In this document: one piece after another, positions 16,377 through 23,599 of the stretch | How the letters are laid out: each line of letters opens with the position of its first letter | How positions within the stretch are numbered: the first letter of the stretch is position 1 | From: Anderseniella sp. | Lineage (GTDB): Bacteria > Pseudomonadota > Alphaproteobacteria > Rhizobiales > Aestuariivirgaceae | DNA length: 58,004 bases | Reading direction: 5' to 3' | Assembly: GCA_028289645.1 (NCBI GenBank) | Contig: JANQOK010000010.1 | Location: 1 to 58,004 of the forward strand | The notes under the pieces: model-generated | What the model was told of the DNA's origin: nothing | Database searches by the model: none | What the model saw: the letters and a program-made list of their open reading frames with translations, nothing else | Made by a program: the position numbers and the translations under genes

Positions 16377-17390
16377 GTGTTTGAAAAAGAAGATCGCTGC
16401 GTGCTGAAGATAGCCAACTTCCTGTTCTGTTTTTCTCACCCGGTTCTGGTCCTGCGGTTCATTTTTAGAATGGGCCATTTCCCGAACATTCTGGTGCCCG
16501 GAAACCTGGCTGAGAAATACTTGTGGAGAAAAGTTTTCGACAGGAACCCGATGTTTGTCAAACTGTCCGACAAGATCCGGTTCAAGGAACATATCTCCGC
16601 AACCCTGCCCGGCATAAAGTTCGCAAAGGTGATGTGGCGCGGGAACAACATTGATGAGGCCATCGAAGCCGCATTGCATCGTTCCGGGTATCTGAAAATC
16701 AACAATGCTTCCGGCGCAAATTTGAACCTGGCGGAAGAAGGCGGTGACGAAGCGCAAGTAAGACGGCGGGCGCGGCGGTGGCTTCGGCGGAAATATGACA
16801 GATACCACGGAGAGTGGGCCTACAAAAACATCGTTCCGGAATTGTTGATAGAGGAAGATGTCTCTTTGGGCGGGCTCGAGCGGGTTGTTGATCTCAATCT
16901 GTATGTCTTTGGTGATTGCGTTCCCTGCTTCCATGCCATTCTGAAAAACAAGCGTCCCGACATGCAAGCGGGAATGTTTGACCGACACGGCCGGAATCTG
17001 GACACCCGCTTCCTCCAGGCCTGCTTCCGGATGTTCCCACCAGCGTACGAATTGAAGGCGCCATCTCGGCCCCTGCCTGCGGACTTTGTGCTCCCGGTTG
17101 ATGTCGAGCACCTGTGTGAGCTTGCCGTGAAGGTCGCACAAGGTCACGATCATCTGAGAGTGGATTTCATGTGGAACGGTCGGGATCTGTATCTTTGTGA
17201 GGTGACGGTGTATTCCATTGCCGGATATCTACGGTACACAAAGAGAGAGATACTGGACGTGATGGCGGATTGTTGGGACCTGCGCAAATCATGGTTCCTG
17301 ACGGCCCCACAGGCAGGCTGGCGGAAACGCTACGCTGACTGGTTGAGAAACAGACTGGAGGCCAGCCGGACCGACATTGTCAGGCCGTAG
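16377..17390 (+). CDS. TupA-like ATP-grasp protein (paralogue 2)
   Basis: About 337 aa. It shares the paralogue-1 motifs: YLWRKVFDRNPMFVKLSDK, YLKINNASGANL (ATP-binding loop), GEWAYKNIV, LYLCEVTVYSIAGY and KSWFLTAPQAGW. The loop HGSG seen in the other two paralogues is NASG here. The start is uncertain: GTG 16377 or GTG 16401 aligns with the other family members, while ATG 16227 would add a non-homologous extension. Substrate and role are unknown beyond the family's ATP-dependent ligation to a surface polymer. Confidence 0.7.
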   Translation: MFEKEDRCVLKIANFLFCFSHPVLVLRFIFRMGHFPNILVPGNLAEKYLWRKVFDRNPMFVKLSDKIRFKEHISATLPGIKFAKVMWRGNNIDEAIEAALHRSGYLKINNASGANLNLAEEGGDEAQVRRRARRWLRRKYDRYHGEWAYKNIVPELLIEEDVSLGGLERVVDLNLYVFGDCVPCFHAILKNKRPDMQAGMFDRHGRNLDTRFLQACFRMFPPAYELKAPSRPLPADFVLPVDVEHLCELAVKVAQGHDHLRVDFMWNGRDLYLCEVTVYSIAGYLRYTKREILDVMADCWDLRKSWFLTAPQAGWRKRYADWLRNRLEASRTDIVRP

Positions 17391-17429
17391 TGGGCCAGGC
17401 GCCGGGCGGTCGCTCCACTGAGGGTGTCG

Positions 17430-18347
17430 TTATCGCCTGAGTGAGGCGTCCTGGACCAGCAAGTGACATAGTTCAGACAGCGTCAGGTTTTTGGCGGCGA
17501 GCTGACTGTCGAATGTCCCACCCTCAAAACCTATCGCGGGCTGTGTGTTGGTTTCAATCACGGTGAATCCATCCAGACCTTTGCTCTCGTCCCAGCGCAA
17601 GTCGGTTCTGCTGATGAACCGGCAGCCTAGCGCATGATGCGCAGCTTCCCCGAGCTCGAGACATCTGGCAGTGATGTCCGGCGGCAAAGCTGCCGGTGTC
17701 ATGTACCGGGCATGAGGCTGAGAATACTTTGACTGGTAGTCCCAGACGCCTGACTCCGTCTCGATCTGGGTCACGCCAAACCCCCGATCACGAAGCACAC
17801 CTACCGTTAGGTCTACGCCTGGAACAAGCTCTTCAACCAGAACAATCTCCGGCATATCCGGGCCTGGCGTGGGTGCCGGCGTGGCCTTGTCCCAAATAAA
17901 CTGAATGCCGATGGAAGACCCCTCGAGATTGGGTTTAAGCACATAGGGAGGGTCCAGGGGATGGCCGTCAATCAACCGGTCCCGGTGTATCAGGTGGCCT
18001 TTGGCGACCGGCAAGCCGTTTGCCTGGTAAACCGCGCGGCTGGCAGCCTTGTTCATGCATATGGCTGAAGCATTCACGCCCGAATGGGTGTAGGGGATCT
18101 GCAGCCACTCCAGCAGTCCCTGGATAGCCCCGTCCTCTCCCCAACGCCCCATCAGGGCGTTGAACGCGACGTCGGCGCGAGCTGCAACAAGCTGCTCAAC
18201 GACATCATCTCCGGCGTCGATTCCGATCACATCATATTCTGCGCCCTCGAGTGCGGAAACGCAGTTTTTGCCCATCATGAGCGACCCTGTTCGCTCGGCA
18301 GAAATACCGCCCATCAACACAGCAATCCGTGTATTCCGATTACTCAC
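17430..18347 (-). CDS. D-alanine-D-alanine-ligase-like ATP-grasp protein
   Basis: A 305-aa ATP-grasp ligase with the Ddl order. GGISAERTGSL (Glu18) is N-terminal, FNALMGRWGEDGAIQGLLE is at about 62-80, KPNLEGSSIG is the Ser/Lys loop, and YQSKYS and IETNTQP are later. Against canonical DdlB, the ALHG histidine is Met66 and the EINTSPGMT loop is IETNTQPAIG. The catalytic Glu, Ser and Tyr appear kept. It could make D-Ala-D-Ala or another dipeptide. It is 75 nt downstream of a transglutaminase-fold gene on the same strand, so they may be one unit. Confidence 0.75.
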   Translation of the reverse strand: MSNRNTRIAVLMGGISAERTGSLMMGKNCVSALEGAEYDVIGIDAGDDVVEQLVAARADVAFNALMGRWGEDGAIQGLLEWLQIPYTHSGVNASAICMNKAASRAVYQANGLPVAKGHLIHRDRLIDGHPLDPPYVLKPNLEGSSIGIQFIWDKATPAPTPGPDMPEIVLVEELVPGVDLTVGVLRDRGFGVTQIETESGVWDYQSKYSQPHARYMTPAALPPDITARCLELGEAAHHALGCRFISRTDLRWDESKGLDGFTVIETNTQPAIGFEGGTFDSQLAAKNLTLSELCHLLVQDASLRR

Positions 18348-18422
18348 GCGAGCCGCCTTTCCGTATCAGGGCTGTTCCGGAGAACTCTGGTGTAGGTGCT
18401 TGCTCATATCTCACGCATATAT

Positions 18423-19295
18423 TCAGATCAACGGACATTCACGAAGCTCACCGTTTACAAAACTAAGGACTGTTGTGGTCGGTTTCGCCCAATCAAAATC
18501 TTCAAGCACCGAACACGCGTCCCGGGGTGAATCAGGCGTTGGAATGAAGCTTTGAGCCAGTTTCTCCAACTGCAATTGGGTCGCCTCGTTCACCGTGCGC
18601 TTGCGGCTGAATTCGCGGGCCGGACCCCAGTAATCCCAGGGCAGTGGCTCTGTGGCTGCAAGCGTGGCGACATCCTTGAGAACGTTTGATGCGGGAAACC
18701 AATGCCCGCTGATGCCGGCGTAGAAAAGACCGCATGTCTGCGGGTCGATGTCACCATTGCGAATTGCCAGCCACATTTCACAACCGGTCTTGAAGCGGGA
18801 TCTGGGAACATCAGTGATATCGAATGTGATACCATGGCCTTGCCGTGCCCGCATGCCAAGCTGGGCATCAAGCAGCCGCCAGCCATCTTTTGTGCGATAT
18901 TCGCACAGCCAGTGATCCTCCCATCGGTTTTCGCGGAAGTAGTTGACGAAACCGACGCGCAGCCGGGCCTCGATGCCCAGTGACCGGAACTTGCTGGCGG
19001 CGATCAGTACAAAGTCGTGGCAGCTCCCGTACAGATATGCCGGCAATCGGCGGTGCGCGGTGAACGGCCGGTTGTCCCGCTCCTTGGCCGTTTGAAACAG
19101 GCGTTCAACCGTGCGCAGGTTGCGATCTGTTTCCGCATAATCGGGCACGCCAAAGTTCAGGAACCTGGCCGCCGCATGATGTATCAGAAAGTTCTCAAGG
19201 CAGTCGGCCAGTTCGCTTGGATGCGCGGGAAGATCATCCAGGCCATCGGCAAACGGTCCCGGATCCGACCAGACCGTCTGTTGCGAGTAGCTCAT
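18423..19295 (-). CDS. Transglutaminase-fold cysteine protein
   Basis: A 290-aa protein with a transglutaminase-like core. Cys92 is in LYGSCHDFVLIAASKFRSLG, His128 in WEDHWLCEY and Asp143 in WRLLDAQLG, a plausible Cys-His-Asp catalytic triad. The region before it is alpha-helical and the C-terminal third is unassigned. Such domains act as peptidases, amidases or amide ligases. It has no clear signal peptide. It is directly upstream of the Ddl-like ligase, which suggests joint handling of a small peptide or amide; this is inference. Confidence 0.7.
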   Translation of the reverse strand: MSYSQQTVWSDPGPFADGLDDLPAHPSELADCLENFLIHHAAARFLNFGVPDYAETDRNLRTVERLFQTAKERDNRPFTAHRRLPAYLYGSCHDFVLIAASKFRSLGIEARLRVGFVNYFRENRWEDHWLCEYRTKDGWRLLDAQLGMRARQGHGITFDITDVPRSRFKTGCEMWLAIRNGDIDPQTCGLFYAGISGHWFPASNVLKDVATLAATEPLPWDYWGPAREFSRKRTVNEATQLQLEKLAQSFIPTPDSPRDACSVLEDFDWAKPTTTVLSFVNGELRECPLI

Positions 19296-19415
19296 CTCAG
19301 ATTATGCCTTTCCGCCATGGCATACATGACATTGTGATCGCTCCAGCCTGTCGCGGGGGACAAGGTCAGCAATAATACGAGATGTCCGTTGACGGATCAA
19401 ACCTGCTTCTGCTTG

Positions 19416-20333
19416 TCAGTAGGTTGCCTGGCCCGTTGTTGCCAGCAGCACCGAGTACACGCTGCGCGAGGCGGTAATGAATAGCCGGTTCAGCTTGGGT
19501 CCGCCAAAACACAGGTTTGACACTTTCTCCGGAACGAAAACCTTGCCCAGCAGGGTGCCGTCCTGGTGATAGCAGTGCACGCCGTCGCCTGCGCTGGTCC
19601 AGATGCGCCCCTGGTTGTCGAGGCGAAAGCCGTCGAATACGCCACACTCACATTCTGCAAACACCTGGCCACCGGACAGGCTGCCGTCCGACGCAACCGC
19701 AAATGCACGAATATGATGCTCACCGCTGGCATATCGTGTGGCCCCGGAATCGGCGATGTAAAGCGTCTTCTCGTCAAGCGAGAATGCAAGTCCGTTGGGA
19801 CAGGCAAAGTTGTCCGCCACACGTATGCAGTCTCCGCTGGCCGGATCGAGGCGATAGACATGTTCGCCGTCAAGTTCGGGCTCAGCCTGGAACCCCTCAT
19901 AGTCGGTTTCTATTCCGTAAGCCGGATCGGTGAACCAGATGCTGCCGTCTGAGCGCACGACGACATCATTGGGGCTGTTGAAGCGCTTGCCCTCGTAATG
20001 GGAGGCGAGTGTGGTGACCGAGCCGTCATGTTCTGTCCGGGTGACACTGCGGGTGCCATGCTCACAGGCAACGACGCGGCCTTCCCGATCCAGTGTGCTG
20101 CCGTTTGTATAGCAGCCAAGCCCGCTGCGGATGTCGCCAACCGCGCCGCTCAGTTCATCCCATCTCAGGCGGCGGTCGTTTGGTATGTCGCTCCACAACA
20201 GGCACCTGAAGGCCGGCGAATAGACCGGACCCTCCGTCCAGCGCCCACCGGTCCACAACTGTTCTATGGGTTCATCAAGTTTGATGCTGCGGCGAAAACG
20301 GTCATCTCTGATTTCGTATCTCTCGGTCTTCAT
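19416..20333 (-). CDS. SMP-30/gluconolactonase-family hydrolase
   Basis: A 305-aa six-bladed beta-propeller enzyme of the SMP-30/gluconolaconase/LRE type. Landmarks include LWTGGRWTEGPVYSP (metal ligand Glu), RFNSPNDVVVRSDGSIWFTDPAYG (Asn-Asp metal/catalytic region), ACPNGLAFSLDEKTLYIADS (Asn) and GVFDGFRLDNQGRIW (Asp). It probably hydrolyses a sugar-acid lactone. The ATG at 20333 has AGGAAA upstream; an in-frame ATG at 20375 lies inside the palindromic operator and is rejected. It is divergent from an HxlR-family gene. Confidence 0.85.
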   Translation of the reverse strand: MKTERYEIRDDRFRRSIKLDEPIEQLWTGGRWTEGPVYSPAFRCLLWSDIPNDRRLRWDELSGAVGDIRSGLGCYTNGSTLDREGRVVACEHGTRSVTRTEHDGSVTTLASHYEGKRFNSPNDVVVRSDGSIWFTDPAYGIETDYEGFQAEPELDGEHVYRLDPASGDCIRVADNFACPNGLAFSLDEKTLYIADSGATRYASGEHHIRAFAVASDGSLSGGQVFAECECGVFDGFRLDNQGRIWTSAGDGVHCYHQDGTLLGKVFVPEKVSNLCFGGPKLNRLFITASRSVYSVLLATTGQATY

Positions 20334-20361
20334 CGGCACTTTCCTGTCATCACGTGTTTGC

Positions 20362-20406
20362 GCTATACTTTCCATAGCGAAAATGAAACGCTATGGAAAG
20401 TATAGC
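20362..20406. promoter_or_regulatory. Perfect 18-bp inverted repeat operator between SMP-30 and HxlR genes
   Basis: GCTATACTTTCCATAGCG (20362-20379) and its exact reverse complement (20389-20406) flank a 9-nt spacer. Each arm is itself an inverted repeat of GCTAT/ATAGC, and each carries TATACT, a -10-like hexamer for its own direction. The right arm ends 2 nt before the HxlR ATG and contains its GGAAAG ribosome-binding site. It is the best operator candidate in the window. Confidence 0.7.
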
Positions 20407-20408
20407 AT

Positions 20409-20747
20409 ATGGTAAGAATACCCAAACCCGGCCAACCGGTGAGAGGGTCGCGCAGTGGTGCACCGATCATGGCATTGTTCGACCTGATTGGCAGGCGCTG
20501 GGCCATGGGTGTCTTGTGGACACTCAGTGAGATCGGTCCGGCCACGTTTCGTGATTTGCAGGACAAATGTGAAACCATTTCGCCCGCGGTGTTGAACCAG
20601 CGTCTAAAGGAATTGCAGGCTGCGCAGCTCGTGCACAAAGTCGCGTCGGGCTATGAAGTAACAGCGATCGGCCGGGAGATTTACCAAGATCTGGTGCCGC
20701 TCGGCAGCACCGCCAAACGCTGGGCCAGGCAGTTGTCGGATCAGTGA
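20409..20747 (+). CDS. HxlR-family winged-helix regulator
   Basis: A 112-aa single-domain regulator with DLIGRRWAMGVLWTLSEIGPATFRDL (helix 1-2), ISPAVLNQRLKELQAAQLV (recognition helix) and the wing YEVTAIGREIYQDL. This is the MarR-like winged-helix fold of HxlR. The ATG at 20409 gives normal family length, but the usual Cys near the N-terminus (CPV-type) is absent. The palindrome overlaps its own start, so autoregulation and control of the divergent SMP-30 gene are likely. No hxlAB genes are nearby. Confidence 0.9.
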   Translation: MVRIPKPGQPVRGSRSGAPIMALFDLIGRRWAMGVLWTLSEIGPATFRDLQDKCETISPAVLNQRLKELQAAQLVHKVASGYEVTAIGREIYQDLVPLGSTAKRWARQLSDQ

Positions 20748-20768
20748 TGGCAGCCCGTGCGACCTGGA

Positions 20769-21314
20769 TTAGCTGCAGGGTGCCAGCTTGAGCCGCATCA
20801 GGTTTCTTCTCGTGCCAACGGTCTCGACAAACTCGAAACCCATGGCGGTGAACGTGTCACAGATGCCCATGAACCGGTAACTGGGAGAATCTGCCGCTAC
20901 CGGATAGGCTTCAAGCCATACTGCGCCGTTGCTCCTGGCATAGTCGGTTGCCGCTGCAATAAGTTGCCGTGTGAGGCCTTGACCACGATAGTCCCGTTTC
21001 ACGAAGAAGCACACCAGTGACCAGATACCGTCGGAGGTTTCATCGCCTCCAAGTGGCCGGTAAGTGGTTTTTGGTGCTATCGAGCACCACGCAACCGGAT
21101 CGTTGTTCAGGTAACCGAGCAGCCCAACCGGGACGCGGTCATCAACGCGCCGCTTCATGGCTGCTTTTCGACCGGCCTTGCCAGGTTTGTCCTGCTTGAA
21201 CTCATTGCGGCGCCAAGCCATGCACCAGCAATAGTGCGGTCCGCCACGGCCTTCGATCAGGGTTTCCATATCGGCCCAACGTTCCGGCACGACCGCGTGG
21301 AAGTCCAGCTTCAT
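20769..21314 (-). CDS. GNAT-family N-acetyltransferase
   Basis: A 181-aa protein with the acetyl-CoA loop FFVKRDYRGQGLTRQLI at about residues 107-123, a canonical (R/Q)xxGx(G/A) motif A, and the motif B-type CDTFTAMGFEFVETVG. The N-terminus has GGPHYCWCMAWRR, common in a subgroup of GNAT proteins. The substrate is unknown. It is convergent with the HxlR gene and has a small ORF and DUF3592-like gene upstream on the same strand. Confidence 0.85.
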   Translation of the reverse strand: MKLDFHAVVPERWADMETLIEGRGGPHYCWCMAWRRNEFKQDKPGKAGRKAAMKRRVDDRVPVGLLGYLNNDPVAWCSIAPKTTYRPLGGDETSDGIWSLVCFFVKRDYRGQGLTRQLIAAATDYARSNGAVWLEAYPVAADSPSYRFMGICDTFTAMGFEFVETVGTRRNLMRLKLAPCS

Positions 21315-21336
21315 TGGTACGTCCTGCCCTTGAACA

Positions 21337-21483
21337 CTATGTGATCGTCAGCAGATGGTCGCCCTCTCGCGTCGACAGCAATCCTGCAGACTGGTTGTCC
21401 CAACGTCGGAGCTGCTCGTCAACTGACGGTCTGATGACAAGTAGAGGCAGGCTTTCTGTAACCGTACGCATCCGCAAGCTCAT
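21337..21483 (-). CDS. Possible small protein, 48 aa
   Basis: An ATG at 21483 lies one base after the stop of the DUF3592-like gene (TGACATG), and a 48-codon frame runs to TAG at 21339. The peptide is polar with a DEQLRRWDNQSAG segment and no membrane segment. It lacks a clear ribosome-binding site, so any translation would be by coupling. The family is unknown and it may be spurious. Confidence 0.3.
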   Translation of the reverse strand: MSLRMRTVTESLPLLVIRPSVDEQLRRWDNQSAGLLSTREGDHLLTIT

Positions 21484-21484
21484 G

Positions 21485-21898
21485 TCACAGCGACCATTGG
21501 CCGGTCAGGACGCCGACGCCCAGCACCAGCATGACACCGCCGAGCCCGGCCAACCCGAATATGACCCATCGTGTCACCCGGTCTTCCTTCCTGCTGTGCA
21601 CGTTGTCGGTTGCGCTGTCGAAGTAGCCGTCCACCAAGTCACCTATGGCATGCAGGGGAGGGTAGGTGCCGGCATCGCTTGTCCGTCGCAGTCCGGAGTG
21701 CGGACCTTCTGTGATCTTGTATTCAAGGTGGATGTAGCTGGCACCGTCTTCCCCGGTGCTGGCGTGACCATCGACGACCAGCAGTTTCACCGGTGTCCGG
21801 GTCCTGTTGATGCGGCGCTGGATCAGGAAGATCCCGAGGCTGGCCAGAATGAAGAATCCGCCACCAGCAATAAATAGGGCCGCTGCAACAACATTCAT
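21485..21898 (-). CDS. Two-TM membrane protein (DUF3592-like)
   Basis: A 137-aa protein with TM1 near the N-terminus (about 3-24) followed by basic RRINRTR, a small beta-type extracytoplasmic or cytoplasmic region (HASTGEDGASYIHLEYKI), and TM2 at about 111-132. The layout matches DUF3592-type proteins, whose function is unknown. Start 21898 (MNVV) is preferred over 21913. It lies downstream of the LuxR-type gene in the same direction. Confidence 0.6.
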   Translation of the reverse strand: MNVVAAALFIAGGGFFILASLGIFLIQRRINRTRTPVKLLVVDGHASTGEDGASYIHLEYKITEGPHSGLRRTSDAGTYPPLHAIGDLVDGYFDSATDNVHSRKEDRVTRWVIFGLAGLGGVMLVLGVGVLTGQWSL

Positions 21899-21937
21899 GC
21901 TCTCACCACACAATGCACCGACAGGTGCTGCCGGGCA

Positions 21938-22681
21938 TCACAGGTTTATCTCGCCGCTGAAGATCGCCCGGGCAATTGCCTGCTCACGGGTGTTGGCACC
22001 GAGTTTGCGCCGTGCGTTGGTGATGTAGAGGCGGACCGCAGATTCACTGAGCGACAGCCGGTCCGCGATCATCGAAACTCTCAAGCCCGCGCAAAGCCAT
22101 ATCAGGCATTCGCGTTCACGCTCGCTGAGCAACTGTTCCGCACCCATGCTGCCGAGCCCGAGTGCCACCATTCGCTCATAGGCCAGTACGCCCGCCAGGT
22201 GCATTGTGGTGGCATGATCTTCATGCAGTTTCTCAAACTGCTGTTCCGCCTCACTGTTTGAAAAGATCCAGCCGCCGAACAGTGTGTTGCTGTTTCCCGA
22301 CATCCGGACCGGGACGCCCAGATTATGGACCGCGCCGTTTTCAGCTGCATGTTCCAGAAACGTCGCGTGTTGAGAGGTTGCGTCCGGAAAGCTCGACAGG
22401 TCCTTGGTGACGATTTTCTTGGCAGTCAGCGTATTGCAGCTGAACAACAGAAACGGATCGATCTGCCCAAGGCCTTCCCTGGCATAGGCATGCTGGAACT
22501 CTGCGCTGAAATTGGAGCTGATGCGGGGACGTTCAATTTGCCCGTCGGTGCTCTTTCCGAGCACAAGAGAGCAGCCAGCATAACCGGTATCAGCGGCAAA
22601 GTCAGCCGTGCGCCGCCAGACGGCTGCTGAGTCCGGCAGTATGGTCAGGTCGTCGACAAACTCCGCAAAGCGTGAATCCAT
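21938..22681 (-). CDS. LuxR-family regulator with autoinducer-binding-like domain
   Basis: A 247-aa regulator. The N-terminal part (about 1-165) is like an autoinducer-binding domain, with Asp and Pro in the QIDPFLL motif and a downstream NLGVPVRMSG. The C-terminal LuxR HTH is LLSERERECLIWLCAGLRVSMIADRLSLSESAVRLYI. Two positions usually Trp in AHL receptors appear as Phe (before AYAREG) and Ile (KKIVTKDL). No luxI-like gene is visible, so it is a LuxR solo that may sense a different signal. The divergent gene is the Cys-rich secreted protein at 22847. An imperfect IR, TGGGATGT..ACACCCA, lies near 22711-22727. Confidence 0.88.
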   Translation of the reverse strand: MDSRFAEFVDDLTILPDSAAVWRRTADFAADTGYAGCSLVLGKSTDGQIERPRISSNFSAEFQHAYAREGLGQIDPFLLFSCNTLTAKKIVTKDLSSFPDATSQHATFLEHAAENGAVHNLGVPVRMSGNSNTLFGGWIFSNSEAEQQFEKLHEDHATTMHLAGVLAYERMVALGLGSMGAEQLLSERERECLIWLCAGLRVSMIADRLSLSESAVRLYITNARRKLGANTREQAIARAIFSGEINL

Positions 22682-22846
22682 ATGGGCACTCCCGCAGAAA
22701 GTTTACGTAGTGGGATGTTCACACCCATGGATTGCAAAAACAATATATCGATTCTGCCATATTGCGGCATGAGTGGGGTTTTCGTCTGTTTGATGTGTGA
22801 GAGGTGCTGCGATTTCTCAAGAATCGGCGTCCAGGGGATCGAACTG

Positions 22847-23560
22847 ATGAATATGTTCAGGATCGCGACCGGTGCAGTGTCCATGATGGCGGCCTGTCTG
22901 GTTTTAGTTGCCGCCCAGCCGCCGCTTCATGCGGCCTCGCAAGAGTATTGCAAGAAGTACGTCAAGCAGGCGCTCGAACAGCAAAGGCGCAATATCGGCA
23001 ACCAGTGCGGTCTGACCGGCAGCTTGTGGAGCGACAATTTTTTCGTGCATGCCTACTACTGCACCGGCGCCAGTGAGGCTGCCGCCGCCAACAACCGGAT
23101 ATCGCGTGAAAACGCGCTGAAAGCCTGCAAACCCCACAGCGGCGCTCGGGAGGACTGCATCCGCATGGCGAGGTACGGGCTTTACCGGCTCAAGGAAAAC
23201 CGCGACATGAAGTGCGGTTACAAGGGCCCGCTCGCCAACATCAGGACGCTCAAGGATTTCGTCAACCGCTGTGTGGAGGCCGGTGCCTTGTTCGGCCGGT
23301 TGTATAGACAAGTTGGCGCCACCGATGATTGTGCGGAAAGCAACCCGAGGGGAAACTCCGAGTTTTGCAGGTGGTATGGCCGCACCAGGGTGGACCTGGA
23401 GCTGAGGATCAAGTTCAGGGCTTGTGGCGGCCGGCCCAATGTAAACACTTCGGCCGCAGTCACCCAGGCCCAGTATCGCGACTGTCCGACCCGCTGGCGC
23501 GAAATCTCATTCGAACGTATCGAGCAGTTGCGGCGCAAGCTGAAGAAGATCTGTGGCTAG
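22847..23560 (+). CDS. Secreted Cys-rich protein of unknown function
   Basis: A 237-aa protein with a signal peptide of about 29 residues (MNMFRIATGAVSMMAACLVL...PLHAAS). The mature part is rich in cysteine (about a dozen) and basic residues, with repeated patterns such as YCKKYVKQALEQQ, CGLTGSLWSDNFFVHAYYC and FCRWYGRTRVDLELRIKFRAC, which suggest a disulfide-bonded helical protein. ATG 22847 is chosen for the signal peptide. It is 39 nt upstream of the hemopexin fusion gene, so the two are probably co-transcribed and may be exported together. Confidence 0.7.
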   Translation: MNMFRIATGAVSMMAACLVLVAAQPPLHAASQEYCKKYVKQALEQQRRNIGNQCGLTGSLWSDNFFVHAYYCTGASEAAAANNRISRENALKACKPHSGAREDCIRMARYGLYRLKENRDMKCGYKGPLANIRTLKDFVNRCVEAGALFGRLYRQVGATDDCAESNPRGNSEFCRWYGRTRVDLELRIKFRACGGRPNVNTSAAVTQAQYRDCPTRWREISFERIEQLRRKLKKICG

Positions 23561-23599
23561 CAGGAATCTCCGGCGAGACGGCGATCAAGGGAGGATAGC

